A stretch of DNA of 64,000 nt. Origin: Microbispora hainanensis (GTDB lineage Bacteria; Actinomycetota; Actinomycetes; Streptosporangiales; Streptosporangiaceae). The notes beneath the pieces are model-generated. The model saw nothing but the letters and a program-made list of their open reading frames with translations, ran no database searches and was not told the origin of the DNA. Position numbers and translations under genes: made by a program. Below are positions 34,425 through 47,470 of the stretch, one piece after another; position 1 is the stretch's first letter; each line of letters begins with the position of its first letter. The stretch is from assembly GCF_006874475.1 (NCBI RefSeq), contig NZ_VIRM01000019.1, positions 62,001 through 126,000 on the forward strand. Reading direction: 5' to 3'.

Positions 34425-35588
34425 TCATTCGGGGAGCGCGGGGCCCGAGGACCAGGCGCGCTCCAGCGCCTTCGGCAGGCCCCACCAGCCCAGCGGGGTC
34501 AGCACCTCGGCCCGGTCCACGATGCCGAGGTGCGCCCACAGCGGCGTCACCGCCGTGAACAGCATCTCCGTCGCCTCCAGGTCCTCCGGCTCGTCCGGGT
34601 CGACGTCGACGTCCTCGGAGTCGGCGATGAACCGGGCGATCCGCTCGGGCGAGGCGAGCACGCCCGGGCCGTACCGGACCAGGGCGATCACCGACGCGAG
34701 CCAGTCGGCGTGGTGGATGGCGCACAACGACGCCAGTATCGAGTCCTCGTGGCTGAGCTCGCCCTCCATGTCGAAGAACCGGGCGGCGTCCTCCTCGTCC
34801 GGAAGGTCGGAGATCGGCGCCGCGATCCCGGCGGCGACCGTGAGCCACAGATCCTCGTCGCGTTCGGGCAGGTCGCCGTTCTCCAGCCCGGCGCAGGCGC
34901 GCAGCACGTTGCCCGGATAGCCGGGGCGGGTCAGTGTCACCCGCAGCCGCCGGGCGGCCGAGCGGAGATCGGCCTCGGGGAAGGGCGGCTCGGGCAGGTC
35001 GTCGAGCACCCGCCGCAGCTCGCCCAGCGCGAACGCCTCCTCCTCGTCCCAGGCGGCGTACAGCTCCTGGTCCTGCTCGTCGTTGACCACGACGTTGGGC
35101 ACCCGGCCGTCCGGCAGCGGGGTGCCGAGCCAGCGCTCCTGGAGCTCCTCGTAGGCGTGCCGGGCGTCGGGGTCCCCGGCGGCGAGCGCGTCCGGGTCGA
35201 TCTCCCCGGCCGCCAGCCGCTCCTCCAGGAACTCGACCAGCCGCTCGTACATCTCGGTGGCCACCGGGCCGCGCTCGCTCTCCTCCGGCCACAGGAAGTA
35301 GCTGCGGGTGAGCATGATCGGCTCGGTGCCGCTCGACTCCAGCCACCGCTGCACGTCGCCGACCGTCGCCACGCCGGACTCGATGCTCATCAGCACGGCT
35401 TTGGCCGACTCCCAGAACCCGGACGACAGCGGGTTGCCCGCCGCGAGGAGTTGCCTTCGCAGGTCGGGAAGGGCGACCAGGGCGTGTCCGGACGGCACGG
35501 CCAGCAACACCCGTGCGACGTCGCGCCGCGTCATGGCGGCCGCCGGGCGTCCCGAGTGCCTGATAGCGAAGTCCAGATCCAAGCCCAC
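34425..35588 (-). CDS. Conserved hypothetical acidic protein
   Basis: About 387 aa. Starts best at the GTG at 35588, 11 bp after the regulator's stop; a longer frame extends into the regulator and is spurious. Very acidic, helical, Trp- and Glu-rich (WDEEEAFALGELRRVLDDL, DLPDEEDAARFFDMEGEL). No membrane span, signal or catalytic motif is recognised. Possibly cotranscribed with the GlxA-type regulator. I cannot assign a function. Confidence 0.7.
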   Translation of the reverse strand: MGLDLDFAIRHSGRPAAAMTRRDVARVLLAVPSGHALVALPDLRRQLLAAGNPLSSGFWESAKAVLMSIESGVATVGDVQRWLESSGTEPIMLTRSYFLWPEESERGPVATEMYERLVEFLEERLAAGEIDPDALAAGDPDARHAYEELQERWLGTPLPDGRVPNVVVNDEQDQELYAAWDEEEAFALGELRRVLDDLPEPPFPEADLRSAARRLRVTLTRPGYPGNVLRACAGLENGDLPERDEDLWLTVAAGIAAPISDLPDEEDAARFFDMEGELSHEDSILASLCAIHHADWLASVIALVRYGPGVLASPERIARFIADSEDVDVDPDEPEDLEATEMLFTAVTPLWAHLGIVDRAEVLTPLGWWGLPKALERAWSSGPALPE

Positions 35589-35599
35589 GTCCTGTGAGC

Positions 35600-36619
35600 C
35601 TACGCCGGGACGGGCCGGAACACATCCCCGCGGTCCCCCACGAGTTCCCCCGGACGTGGCGGCCCGCCCGGACCGGGGCGTGTACGGGAGCGGAAGGTGC
35701 GGCGGTAGGTGTCCGGAGGCACGCCGACGGTGCGGTTGAAGTGCCGGCGCAGTGTCGTGGCGGTGCCCATTCCGGTGGCCGCGGCGATGACGTCGATGCC
35801 GTCGTCGGTGGTCTCCAGCAGCTCCTGGGCGCGGCGGATCCGCTGCACCAGCAGCCACTGCAGGGGGGTGGTGCCGGTGACCGACCTGAAGTGGCGGCTC
35901 AGGTTGCGCGGGCTCATCCGCGCCCGGCGGGCCAGGTCGTCCACGGTCAGCGGTTGGTCAAGCCGTTCCATCACCCAGGGGAACAGCTCGGCGAGCGGGT
36001 GGTTGCCGGGTGCGGGCACCGGGGTGGTGACGAACTGGGCCTGGCCGCCGTCCCGGTGCGGCGGCACGACCAGGCGGCGGGCGACCGTGTTGGCGACCGA
36101 GGAGCCGTGGTCGAGGCGCACGAGGTGGAGGCACAGGTCCATGGCCGCGGCCTTGCCCGCGGAGGTGAGCACGCTGCCGTTGTCCACGTACAGGACGTCC
36201 GGGTCCACCTCCACCTGCGGATAACGGGCGGCCAGCTCCCGGGTGTGCGCCCAGTGCGTGGTCGCGCGCCTGCCGTCCAGCAGGCCGGCGGCCGCCAGGA
36301 CGAACGCGCCCGTGCAGAGGGAGGCCACGCGCGCGCCCGCCTCGTGGGCCGCGCGCACCGCGTCGACCAGCTCGTCGGGCGGATCGACCTCGACGTCGGC
36401 CCATCCGGGGACGATCACGGTGTCGGCGCGCGGGAGCCGGTCGAGCCCGTGGTCGGGCTCCAGCCGGAACCGCCCGGCCCGCACAGCGCCGGGCCCGCAG
36501 ACGACGAGGCTGTACCAGGGGTCGGCCACGTGGCTCAGGTCGGCCCCGAAGACCTCGTAGGCCAGCGCCAGCTCGAAGTGCAGCATCCCGTCGGTCACGG
36601 CCAGCGCCACAGTGCTCAT
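35600..36619 (-). CDS. GlxA-family transcriptional regulator (DJ-1/PfpI + AraC HTH)
   Basis: About 339 aa. N-terminal DJ-1/PfpI-like domain (residues ~5-170) with the nucleophile-elbow-like VASLCTGAFVLAAAGLLDG and TTHWAHTRELAARYP; C-terminal AraC HTH (DDLARRARMSPRNLSRHFRS, GMGTATTLRRHFNRTVGVPP). The ATG at 36619 is preferred to one 16 codons upstream because the domain begins right there. Divergent from the Rossmann-fold gene across 107 bp, which may be its target. Confidence 0.9.
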   Translation of the reverse strand: MSTVALAVTDGMLHFELALAYEVFGADLSHVADPWYSLVVCGPGAVRAGRFRLEPDHGLDRLPRADTVIVPGWADVEVDPPDELVDAVRAAHEAGARVASLCTGAFVLAAAGLLDGRRATTHWAHTRELAARYPQVEVDPDVLYVDNGSVLTSAGKAAAMDLCLHLVRLDHGSSVANTVARRLVVPPHRDGGQAQFVTTPVPAPGNHPLAELFPWVMERLDQPLTVDDLARRARMSPRNLSRHFRSVTGTTPLQWLLVQRIRRAQELLETTDDGIDVIAAATGMGTATTLRRHFNRTVGVPPDTYRRTFRSRTRPGPGGPPRPGELVGDRGDVFRPVPA

Positions 36620-36726
36620 GTCCGGAATTGTACGAGTGATGGCGTTCCGGACACTCGTGCCGGACACCCGTCCTCGTCAGGATGTCCGCGACGGATCATT
36701 CAGGTTTCGGGTGAGGAGGAGAACCG

Positions 36727-37755
36727 ATGGGATCGGGTCTCACGGTGGCGGTTTACGGCGCGTACGGACACACCGGGCGCTTCGTGGTGGCACGGCTGCG
36801 GGATCGCGGGTTCGTGCCGGTGCTGTCCGGGCGCGACGCCGCCAAGCTGGAGAAGGCGGCGTCGGAAACCGGGCTGGAGGCCCGCCCGGCGCCGGTCGGC
36901 GACCCGGCCTCGCTCGACCGCGCACTGGCCGGCGCGGCGGCCGTGATCAACTGCGCCGGGCCCTTCGCCGCGACGGCCGCCCCCGTGATCGAGGCGGCGC
37001 TGCGCGCCCGGATCCCCTATGTGGACGTGGCTGCGGAGATCGAGGCCAACGTGGACACATTCGCGAACTTCGCGGACCGGGCCCGCGCCGCCGGAGCCGT
37101 GATCGTCCCCGCGATGGCCTTCTACGGCGGTTTCGGCGACCTGCTGGCCACCGCCGCCATGGGCGACTGGACGGCCGCCGACGAGGCGCACGTCGCGTAC
37201 GGGCTGAGCGGCTGGCACCCGACCGCCGGAACACGTGCCTCGGGCGCGGTCTCCGGGCAGCGGCGGGGCGGCCAGCGCGTCCGCTATGCGGACGGCCGGC
37301 TGGAGTATCGCGACGACAAGCCGCCGACCCTGGAGTGGCCCTTCCCCGCTCCGATGGGACCGCGGACCGTCATCGGAGAGTTCACGATGGCCGACGTCGT
37401 CACCATTCCCAGCCATTTGTCCATCCCCGACGTGCGGACGTACATGACGGTCGAGGCCGCCAGGGACCTGTCGGACCCGGGCACTCCGGCCCCGGCCCCG
37501 ATCGACGAGCACGGACGGTCCGCGCAGACCTTCCTCGTCGACGTCGTCGTGCGCTCCGGCGGCAGCGAACGGCGTGCCGTGGCACGCGGCCAGGACATCT
37601 ACGCCGTCACCGCGCCGCTCGCGGTGGAGGCGGTCGAGCGCATCCTCACCGGACGGACCAGGACCGCCGGCGTCGCCTCCGCCGGGCAGATCTTCGACGC
37701 CCTCGGCTTCCTCCACGCCCTGGCCCCGCACGTCTCCTTCGAACTGCGTCAGTAA
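36727..37755 (+). CDS. Saccharopine dehydrogenase-like NAD(P)-binding protein
   Basis: 342 aa. Rossmann motif GAYGHTGRFVVARL at the N-terminus, INCAGPFAATAAPVIEAAL, and YVDVAAEI place it with saccharopine-reductase / trans-acting enoyl reductase-like proteins. GAGGAG precedes the ATG. True lysine-pathway function is unlikely given its short length; more likely an oxidoreductase of unknown substrate. Divergent from the GlxA-type regulator. Confidence 0.8.
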   Translation: MGSGLTVAVYGAYGHTGRFVVARLRDRGFVPVLSGRDAAKLEKAASETGLEARPAPVGDPASLDRALAGAAAVINCAGPFAATAAPVIEAALRARIPYVDVAAEIEANVDTFANFADRARAAGAVIVPAMAFYGGFGDLLATAAMGDWTAADEAHVAYGLSGWHPTAGTRASGAVSGQRRGGQRVRYADGRLEYRDDKPPTLEWPFPAPMGPRTVIGEFTMADVVTIPSHLSIPDVRTYMTVEAARDLSDPGTPAPAPIDEHGRSAQTFLVDVVVRSGGSERRAVARGQDIYAVTAPLAVEAVERILTGRTRTAGVASAGQIFDALGFLHALAPHVSFELRQ

Positions 37756-37886
37756 TACGCGCACCATTCGCCCCCGGGCCTGCTGTTCGGCGTGGCCACC
37801 CTGCGGGGCGCCCGCTGCCCACCACCACGATGGACGCCATCGCCCGGCCCTGATCGTCCTTTTCTGACGTGTGAGAGGCTGGGCCT

Positions 37887-39910
<2,024 letters not shown>

Positions 39911-39914
<4 letters not shown>

Positions 39915-39960
39915 AAGCAGCTCATAGAAGCAGCTCATAGAAGCGGCCCGTAGAAGCGGC
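39911..39960. repeat. 13-bp tandem array that duplicates a stop codon
   Basis: atagaagcagctc is present twice exactly, then as atagaagcggccc and gtagaagcggc. The first unit contains the TAG stop of the DUF255 gene, and each later unit also carries a TAG. Confidence 0.9.
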
Positions 39961-39987
39961 ACGGCGGGCTCTCGGGCGTGGCCGTTC

Positions 39988-40899
39988 TCAGGCCTGGCCG
40001 CTCTCAGGCGTGGCTCCGACCAGATCGCCGGCCGCCTGCACGAAGGCGCGGACGCGTGCGCTGGAGTTGTCGGCTCTCCACAGCAGCCCCCATCGCAAGG
40101 GCGGGGCGTCGCTGAGCGGAATGTAGGCGACGTCGGGCCTGACGTAGTAGCGCCGGGCGTGGGCGCCGACCGGAAAGACACCGTGACCTGCGCCGATGAG
40201 GGTGAGCATCTCGTTGAACGTGGCCGCGGCGGGTCCGGGTTCGATCACCCGTCCGGAGGGCGTGGTGCGCGGCGTGCGGTCCTCACGCAGGGAATCCGGG
40301 AGCGTACCGGGGAGCTGGAGCAGGGGAACCCTGGCCAGGTCTTCCAGACAGACCGACTCCCGTCGGGCGAACGGATGCCGGGATGGCACCGCGAGCATGC
40401 GCGCCTCCGACACCAGGACCGGCCCGGTGGCGATGCCGGGCTCCTCGACGGGGAAGGTGCCCAGCGCGACGTCGATCTCGCCCTCGCGCAGCCAGGGCAT
40501 GAGGTCGATCATCTGCGCCTCCCGGAGCTGAACCTCGCAACCGGGCTCGCTCTGTCGCAGGAGGTCGGCCGCCCCGATGAGCAGTTGCCCGGCCGCGGCG
40601 CCGACGAAGGCGACCCGCAGGGTGCCGGTGATGCCGCGGCCCGCGGCGACGGCCTGCTCGAACGCGGTGGTGATCTGGTGCCAGGCGGGCCGCACCTCCT
40701 CGTGCAGCCTGCGGCCCAGCGGGGTCAGCTCCACCCGGCGGCTGGTGCGGTCGAACAGCGGGACGCCGATACGGCGTTCGAGCTTGGCGATGGTCTGGCT
40801 GATCCGGGCGGTGGACACCCGCAGGCGTTCGGCGGTGCGGCCGAAGTGCAACTCCTCCGCGAGCGTGAGGAACGCCTCCAGCTCGTGCCGCTCCATCAT
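39988..40899 (-). CDS. LysR-family transcriptional regulator
   Basis: About 303 aa. Winged HTH at the N-terminus (LEAFLTLAEELHFGRTAERL, RVSTARISQTIAKLERRIGV) and the periplasmic-binding-like effector domain. ATG-ATG at 40899/40896 follows GGGGGGCG; an upstream ATG at 40935 lacks this. Divergent from the NTF2-like/FAD-oxidase operon over 122 bp holding a candidate T-N11-A-type site, so it likely controls that pair. The C-terminal end is coded by a fuzzy 16-bp repeat around 39979-40017. Confidence 0.9.
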   Translation of the reverse strand: MMERHELEAFLTLAEELHFGRTAERLRVSTARISQTIAKLERRIGVPLFDRTSRRVELTPLGRRLHEEVRPAWHQITTAFEQAVAAGRGITGTLRVAFVGAAAGQLLIGAADLLRQSEPGCEVQLREAQMIDLMPWLREGEIDVALGTFPVEEPGIATGPVLVSEARMLAVPSRHPFARRESVCLEDLARVPLLQLPGTLPDSLREDRTPRTTPSGRVIEPGPAAATFNEMLTLIGAGHGVFPVGAHARRYYVRPDVAYIPLSDAPPLRWGLLWRADNSSARVRAFVQAAGDLVGATPESGQA

Positions 40900-40909
40900 G
40901 ACGCCCCCC

Positions 40910-40932
40910 ATCGTTAATCCAGACTTCACGAT
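40910..40932. promoter_or_regulatory. LysR-type binding site candidate
   Basis: ATCGT-N13-ACGAT inverted repeat just upstream of the LysR start in the divergent gap, matching the dyad spacing typical for LysR-type boxes. Confidence 0.45.
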
Positions 40933-41021
40933 CATTGCACAGGACCGCGTTGATCGGCCTCCCGCTCCTGCCGAGAGTGGAACAGATCAAGCACCCCTCC
41001 GACCTGCGACGGGAGTGACCC

Positions 41022-41591
41022 ATGTTCGTCACCCGTGAGTCCGCGCTGTCCACGACCCGGTCCGCCCAGTCCGAAAACACGGCCGCGGACACGGCCGGGA
41101 ACATGGCCACGGACACGGCCGACGTCGTGCGGGAACTGCGCGACCACGCCGAGATCCTGGACGCGTTGTATCGGTTCGGCCTGGGCCAGGACCTGCAGGA
41201 CGAGCGGTTGTTCGCCTCGGCCTTCGCCGCCGACGCGGAGCTGGACTTCCGCCCCGCGGCCGCACGATGGGGCGGCCGGCCGCCCCTGATGACCGGGCGC
41301 GAGGCGATCGTCGGCACGATCCTGGGAATGTTCACCGGCCGGGTGGACACCACCCATCAGATCACCAATCCCCGGATCTCGGTCGACGGCGACACCGCGC
41401 GCCTGACCGCCCTGGTGGAGGCCCAGCACCTGCTCACCGCCGACCACGCCACCTTCGCCCTGCTCAAGAATCCGTACGACGTGGAGCTGGTCCGCGACGG
41501 CGAGCGCTGGGTCATCCGCCGCATGCGCATCCACAACGCCTGGTACACCGGCGATCCCACGGCCTTCTTCGGCTCCGCCGAAGCCGTCTGA
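41022..41591 (+). CDS. NTF2-like / SnoaL-like protein
   Basis: 189 aa. Cystatin-like cone fold of the SnoaL/aromatic dioxygenase beta group (ILDALYRFGLGQDLQDERLF, FAADAELDF, TTHQITNPRISVDGDTARLT, RRMRIHNAWYTGD). Members act as isomerases, dehydratases or binding proteins in polyketide and steroid metabolism. First of two genes with an FAD oxidase, 19 bp apart, under a divergent LysR. Residues 1-30 are low-complexity Thr/Ala-rich. Confidence 0.82.
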   Translation: MFVTRESALSTTRSAQSENTAADTAGNMATDTADVVRELRDHAEILDALYRFGLGQDLQDERLFASAFAADAELDFRPAAARWGGRPPLMTGREAIVGTILGMFTGRVDTTHQITNPRISVDGDTARLTALVEAQHLLTADHATFALLKNPYDVELVRDGERWVIRRMRIHNAWYTGDPTAFFGSAEAV

Positions 41592-41610
41592 CCTGCCATC
41601 ACGGAAAGAA

Positions 41611-42921
41611 ATGATCGTGAACACTCTGAACACCCTGCGCTCGGCCGTACGCGGCCGGGTCTGGCTGCCCGGCGACCCCGGCTTCGACGCCTCCCGCCGT
41701 CCGTGGAACCTGGCCGTCGAACAACCGGTGGCGGCCGTGGCCGAGGCCGCCGACGCCGACGACGTCGCCGCGCTGGTCCGGCACGCCCGCGCCGCCGGGC
41801 TGACCGTCACCGCGCAGCCGAACGGGCACGGAGCGACCGGCCGCACCGAGGGCGCCGTCCTGCTGCGCACCCGGCCGCTGGACTCCGTGGAGATCGACCC
41901 GGCCGCCCGGCGCGCCCGTGTCGGGGCCGGGGTGTCCTCCGGCCGTCTGCAGGCCGCCGCCGCGGCGTACGGGCTGACCGGCCTGCCGGGCAGCTCTCCG
42001 GTCGTCAGCGTCGCGGGCGTCGCCCTCGGCGGCGGGCTGAGCTGGTTCGGCCGCAGGCACGGGTGGGTCTCCGACGGCGTGATGGCCTTCGAGATCGTCG
42101 ACGCCGAGGGACGGCAGCGGCGCGTCACCGGCGACGCCGACCCCGGCCTGTTCTGGGCCCTGCGCGGCGGGGGCGGCGACTTCGCGATCGTCACCGCCCT
42201 GGAGCTGTCCCTTCACCCCGCCCCGCATCTCTGGGGAGGGCGGGTGCTGTGGCCGGCCGAGCACGCGCCCGACGTGGTCGACGCCTACCGGCGGATCACC
42301 GCCGCCGCGCCGGACGAGCTGACCGTCTGGCTGGACCTGCTGCATTTTCCCGGCTCCGCGCCCATGGTGGCCGTGGACATCACCTACCTCGGGGAGGAGG
42401 CCGAGGCTCGCGACCTGCTGGCTCCCCTGGACCGCCTTCCCCTGCCGCTGTCGGACACCCGGCGGATCATGCGGGTCTCCGAGCTCGGATCGATCACCGC
42501 CGAGCCCACCGACCCCGGGGCCGGCTCCTCCCGCGCCGAGCTGCTGACCGCGCTGGACGACACGACCGCCAAGACCCTGCTCGCCGACCCCGTCGCCCCG
42601 CTGATGAGCGTGCAGATCCGCCATCTGGGCGGCGCGTTCGCCCGCCCGTCCGACAGCCCGCACGGACCGCTGACCGAGCCGTACGCGCTCTACTTGTTCG
42701 GCGTCCCGGCCGATCCGGCGACGGCCGAGGCGATCACGGCCAGGCAGCGGACACTCGCCGAGGCCCTCCCGGTCAGCGGGCGCAAGCCGGTCACCTTCCT
42801 CGGCCCCGGCGAGAGCCTGGCCGACGCCTTCACCCCCGCCGTGCTTGAGCGCCTCCGTGACGTCAAGCGCCGCCACGATCCCCACGGCGTCTTCCGCGGC
42901 AACTTCCCGGTCCCCTCCTGA
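41611..42921 (+). CDS. FAD-linked oxidoreductase (berberine-bridge-enzyme type)
   Basis: 436 aa. PCMH-type FAD-binding domain: QPNGHGATGR supplies the usual flavin-linking His; SSPVVSVAGVALGGGLSWFG covers the pyrophosphate loop; C-terminal BBE segment VKRRHDPHGVFRGNFPV. The Cys that forms the second covalent flavin bond in bicovalent enzymes (normally CxxVG) is replaced by Ser (GSSPVVS), so FAD is held by one bond or none. Such enzymes oxidise sugars or natural-product intermediates. Operonic with the NTF2-like protein. Confidence 0.87.
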   Translation: MIVNTLNTLRSAVRGRVWLPGDPGFDASRRPWNLAVEQPVAAVAEAADADDVAALVRHARAAGLTVTAQPNGHGATGRTEGAVLLRTRPLDSVEIDPAARRARVGAGVSSGRLQAAAAAYGLTGLPGSSPVVSVAGVALGGGLSWFGRRHGWVSDGVMAFEIVDAEGRQRRVTGDADPGLFWALRGGGGDFAIVTALELSLHPAPHLWGGRVLWPAEHAPDVVDAYRRITAAAPDELTVWLDLLHFPGSAPMVAVDITYLGEEAEARDLLAPLDRLPLPLSDTRRIMRVSELGSITAEPTDPGAGSSRAELLTALDDTTAKTLLADPVAPLMSVQIRHLGGAFARPSDSPHGPLTEPYALYLFGVPADPATAEAITARQRTLAEALPVSGRKPVTFLGPGESLADAFTPAVLERLRDVKRRHDPHGVFRGNFPVPS

Positions 42922-42934
42922 ACGGCCAGAGCCT

Positions 42935-42979
42935 GAAGAATCACAGCCCGAAGAATCGGAGCCCGAAGAGCCGGACCTG
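42935..42979. repeat. 15-bp tandem array past the FAD-oxidase stop
   Basis: gaagaatcacagccc, gaagaatcggagccc and gaagagccggacctg follow one another in the 110-bp gap between convergent genes. Confidence 0.75.
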
Positions 42980-43031
42980 AACGGTCAACGCCTGGACGGT
43001 CGGTCGCGCCCGCCGCCGAAGTGCCCGGCCG

Positions 43032-45491
43032 TCAGCGGCCGGGAAGCTGGGCGATCGGGAGCTGCGGCCCGGGAAGCTGCCCGACCGGGCCGGTCTGACC
43101 CGCCTGACCCCCCTGTCCACCCTGACCGCCCTGATCGGTCTGGCCGGTGCGCCGGGTGCCGGGGTCGGTCTGGCCGGGCCGCCTGGCGCCCGTGCCGCTG
43201 GCGCCGGGGTCGGATCCGGTGGTCCCTCCGGTGGTTCCAGCCTCGGAGCCGGAGCGGGTGGCGGGGTCCGCGGCGTCCAGATCGCGGGTGCGCGCGGTGC
43301 CGCCCGGGCCCACCGGGCCGCTGATGCCGTTCGCGCCGCCTCGCGGAGGGGCCTCGCCGTCCTGGCCGGTCGCGCCCTCCTCCTCGTCCATCCCGGCGGG
43401 CGGGCCGGGCATGCCGGGCCCGTCGGGGCCGGGCATCGTCACCCCGTCCGGCATGGGCGCCCCGGAGGGTCCCGACGGATAGGCCGTGGGAGACCCGCTC
43501 TGCTGGGGCAGAGCCATGCCGTAGGTGTCCCAGTAGTAGGGGTTCCAGGTGACCGGGTCGGGGAACTCCCGGACCGGCTTGCCCTCCATGGCGCTGCTCA
43601 TGAAGGTCTTCCAGATCTCGGCGGGCAGCGTGCCGCCGTACAGCTCGCCGTAACCGGGGATGCTCACCGGCTTGTTGTCGTCGCGGAACATGTCGACCGC
43701 GACGGCGAGCTGCGGGACGTAGCCGGAGAACCACACGGCCGCCGACTCGTCGGTGGTGCCGGTCTTGCCCGCGACCGGGCGGTCCCACAGCCGCGCGGCC
43801 GTGCCGGTGCCGCCCCGCACCACCTGCTCCAGCGCATACGTCGCGTCGGCGGCGGTGTTCTCGCTGAACGCCCGGACGCCGGGCGGGGCGAACTTCCGGG
43901 TGAGCCCGGTGGAGTCGGTGACCGCCCGGATCACGTGCGGCTCGTGGTGGATGCCCCCGGCGGCGAAGGTGGCGAACCCGGCGGCCTGCTGCACGGCGCT
44001 CACCGATGCCACCCCGAGGGGCAGTGTCGCGGCGCCCTGGTGAGGGGCGAGCTGCGCGGCGGGGATGCCCGCGGCCTTCGCCGCGGCGACGACCTTGTCG
44101 AGGCCGATACGCTGCCCGAGGTCCACGAAGGCGGTGTTGACCGAGAACTGCGTCGCCTGGAGCAGCGTGATCGCCGGCCCGTACGACTTGCCCCCGGAGT
44201 TGGGGATGTCGGCGGAGCCGATGCGGATGGGGGAGTTGCCGTAGACCAGCGTGTCGAGCCCATATCCGGCTTCGAGCGCGGCGGCCAGCGTGTAGGGCTT
44301 GAAGGTCGAGCCCGCCTGCACCTTGGCGGAGAAGGCGTTGTCGTACTGGTTGGTCTCGTAACGACCGCCGTAGAAGGCGACGACCTCGCCGGTCGCGGGA
44401 TCGACGGCCGCCAGGCCGGTGCGGACCTTCTTGGGGGTGTCGTCCGGCAGGACCGACTTGACCGCGTGCTGGGCCTGCGCCATGAGCTTCTTGTCGAACG
44501 TCGTGGTGACCTTCAGGCCGCCGTGGTTGATGTCCTCGTCGGTGAAGCCGAGCCGGTTCAGCTCCGCGCGCACCTGCGCCAGCATGTAGCCGTTCTGGCC
44601 GCCGAGGGACAACGGCGCCCGCTGCTTGGCGAGGGTGGGGAACACCTGGGCGCCGGCCTCCTCCCGGGTGATCGCGCCGATCTCGCGCATGCCCTGGATC
44701 ACCGACGTCCATCTGGCCTTCACCGCGTCGAGCGCGGCCCCGGTCGGGTCGGCGAACCGGGTGGGCTGCTGGATCACGGCGGCGAGGTAGGCGCCCTCGG
44801 CCGCCGTCAGGTTCTGCACGTCCTTGTCGAAGTAGGCCCGGGCGGCGGCCTGGATGCCGTAGGCCCCTCGGCCGAAGTAGATGGTGTTGAGGTAGCGCTC
44901 CAGCACCCAGTCTTTCGGCTTGGAACGATCCACCTTCAGCGCGATCATGATCTCCTTGAGCTTGCGCCCGATGGAGCGTTCCTGACCGAGGCCGCTGTAG
45001 TAGTTGCGGACCATCTGCTGCGTGATCGTCGAGCCGCCCTGGAGCTGACGGCCGGTGACCGTGGACCACACGGCGCGGGCCGTACCGGACAGGGAGACGC
45101 CCTGGTCCTGGTAGAACGTCCGGTTCTCCGCCGCGATGACCGCGCTTCTGACCACCTGGGGGACCTGCGAGAGCGGCACGGTCTTGCGGTTGACGCCCTC
45201 GTTGGCGAGGACCGTCTTGCCGTCCCGGTAGTAGATCACCGAGCCCTGGGCCGTCGCCAGCTCCTGGGTGCTGTCCGGTATGGGGGTCAGCGCCCACACC
45301 ACGGCGAGGAACACGACGAGTCCGACGATCGCGGTGGCCAGGCTCAGGAGGAAGACGCGCAGCAGCCGTCTTCGCCGGCGAGGCTTCGGCGCGCCGCCGT
45401 CCCCGCCGCCTCCTCCCCCGTTCGGGCCGTCGAGTGGCGCCCGCGGTTCCGCGGCGCCCTCCTCGATCGGGCCCTCTTCGGCGCTGTCCAC
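43032..45491 (-). CDS. Bifunctional class A penicillin-binding protein
   Basis: 819 aa. Short acidic/Gly-rich tail, membrane helix (~43-68, VFLLSLATAIVGLVVFLAVV), GT51 transglycosylase (AAENRTFYQDQGVS, GGSTITQQMVRNYY, KLKEIMIALKVD) and transpeptidase with SxxK in AGSTFKPYT, SxN in SVNTAF and KTG in GKTGTTDES. The last ~170 residues are Pro/Gly/Gln-rich and end in GG/GQ repeats, exposed outside. Builds peptidoglycan. GTG start with GGGGG upstream. Two identical TGTGGAAAA elements lie in the upstream gap. Confidence 0.96.
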   Translation of the reverse strand: MDSAEEGPIEEGAAEPRAPLDGPNGGGGGGDGGAPKPRRRRRLLRVFLLSLATAIVGLVVFLAVVWALTPIPDSTQELATAQGSVIYYRDGKTVLANEGVNRKTVPLSQVPQVVRSAVIAAENRTFYQDQGVSLSGTARAVWSTVTGRQLQGGSTITQQMVRNYYSGLGQERSIGRKLKEIMIALKVDRSKPKDWVLERYLNTIYFGRGAYGIQAAARAYFDKDVQNLTAAEGAYLAAVIQQPTRFADPTGAALDAVKARWTSVIQGMREIGAITREEAGAQVFPTLAKQRAPLSLGGQNGYMLAQVRAELNRLGFTDEDINHGGLKVTTTFDKKLMAQAQHAVKSVLPDDTPKKVRTGLAAVDPATGEVVAFYGGRYETNQYDNAFSAKVQAGSTFKPYTLAAALEAGYGLDTLVYGNSPIRIGSADIPNSGGKSYGPAITLLQATQFSVNTAFVDLGQRIGLDKVVAAAKAAGIPAAQLAPHQGAATLPLGVASVSAVQQAAGFATFAAGGIHHEPHVIRAVTDSTGLTRKFAPPGVRAFSENTAADATYALEQVVRGGTGTAARLWDRPVAGKTGTTDESAAVWFSGYVPQLAVAVDMFRDDNKPVSIPGYGELYGGTLPAEIWKTFMSSAMEGKPVREFPDPVTWNPYYWDTYGMALPQQSGSPTAYPSGPSGAPMPDGVTMPGPDGPGMPGPPAGMDEEEGATGQDGEAPPRGGANGISGPVGPGGTARTRDLDAADPATRSGSEAGTTGGTTGSDPGASGTGARRPGQTDPGTRRTGQTDQGGQGGQGGQAGQTGPVGQLPGPQLPIAQLPGR

Positions 45492-45569
45492 GCTGTGACC
45501 CCCGATAAGTCCGATACCCCCGCTACGCCCTTTTGTGCCCGCTGAGCTGGGCGGATGGAACCACGGTAA

Positions 45570-47321
<1,752 letters not shown>

Positions 47322-47470
47322 CACCCGCCGGGCACCCTCTGCACAGGACACCCTGCTGAGCCCCGCCGCCTCCAACACCCGCCGCCCTCCGGCACCTGCC
47401 GCGCACCCGCTGACGCACCCTTTGCGCGTGCCCGGCTTTGCCCGAAGGGCGGCAGGGTGACCATTCAGCC

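Noticed and set aside
36727-37755. Saccharopine dehydrogenase of lysine metabolism
   Set aside because: Only the Rossmann half matches; the length and C-terminal part differ from true saccharopine enzymes.
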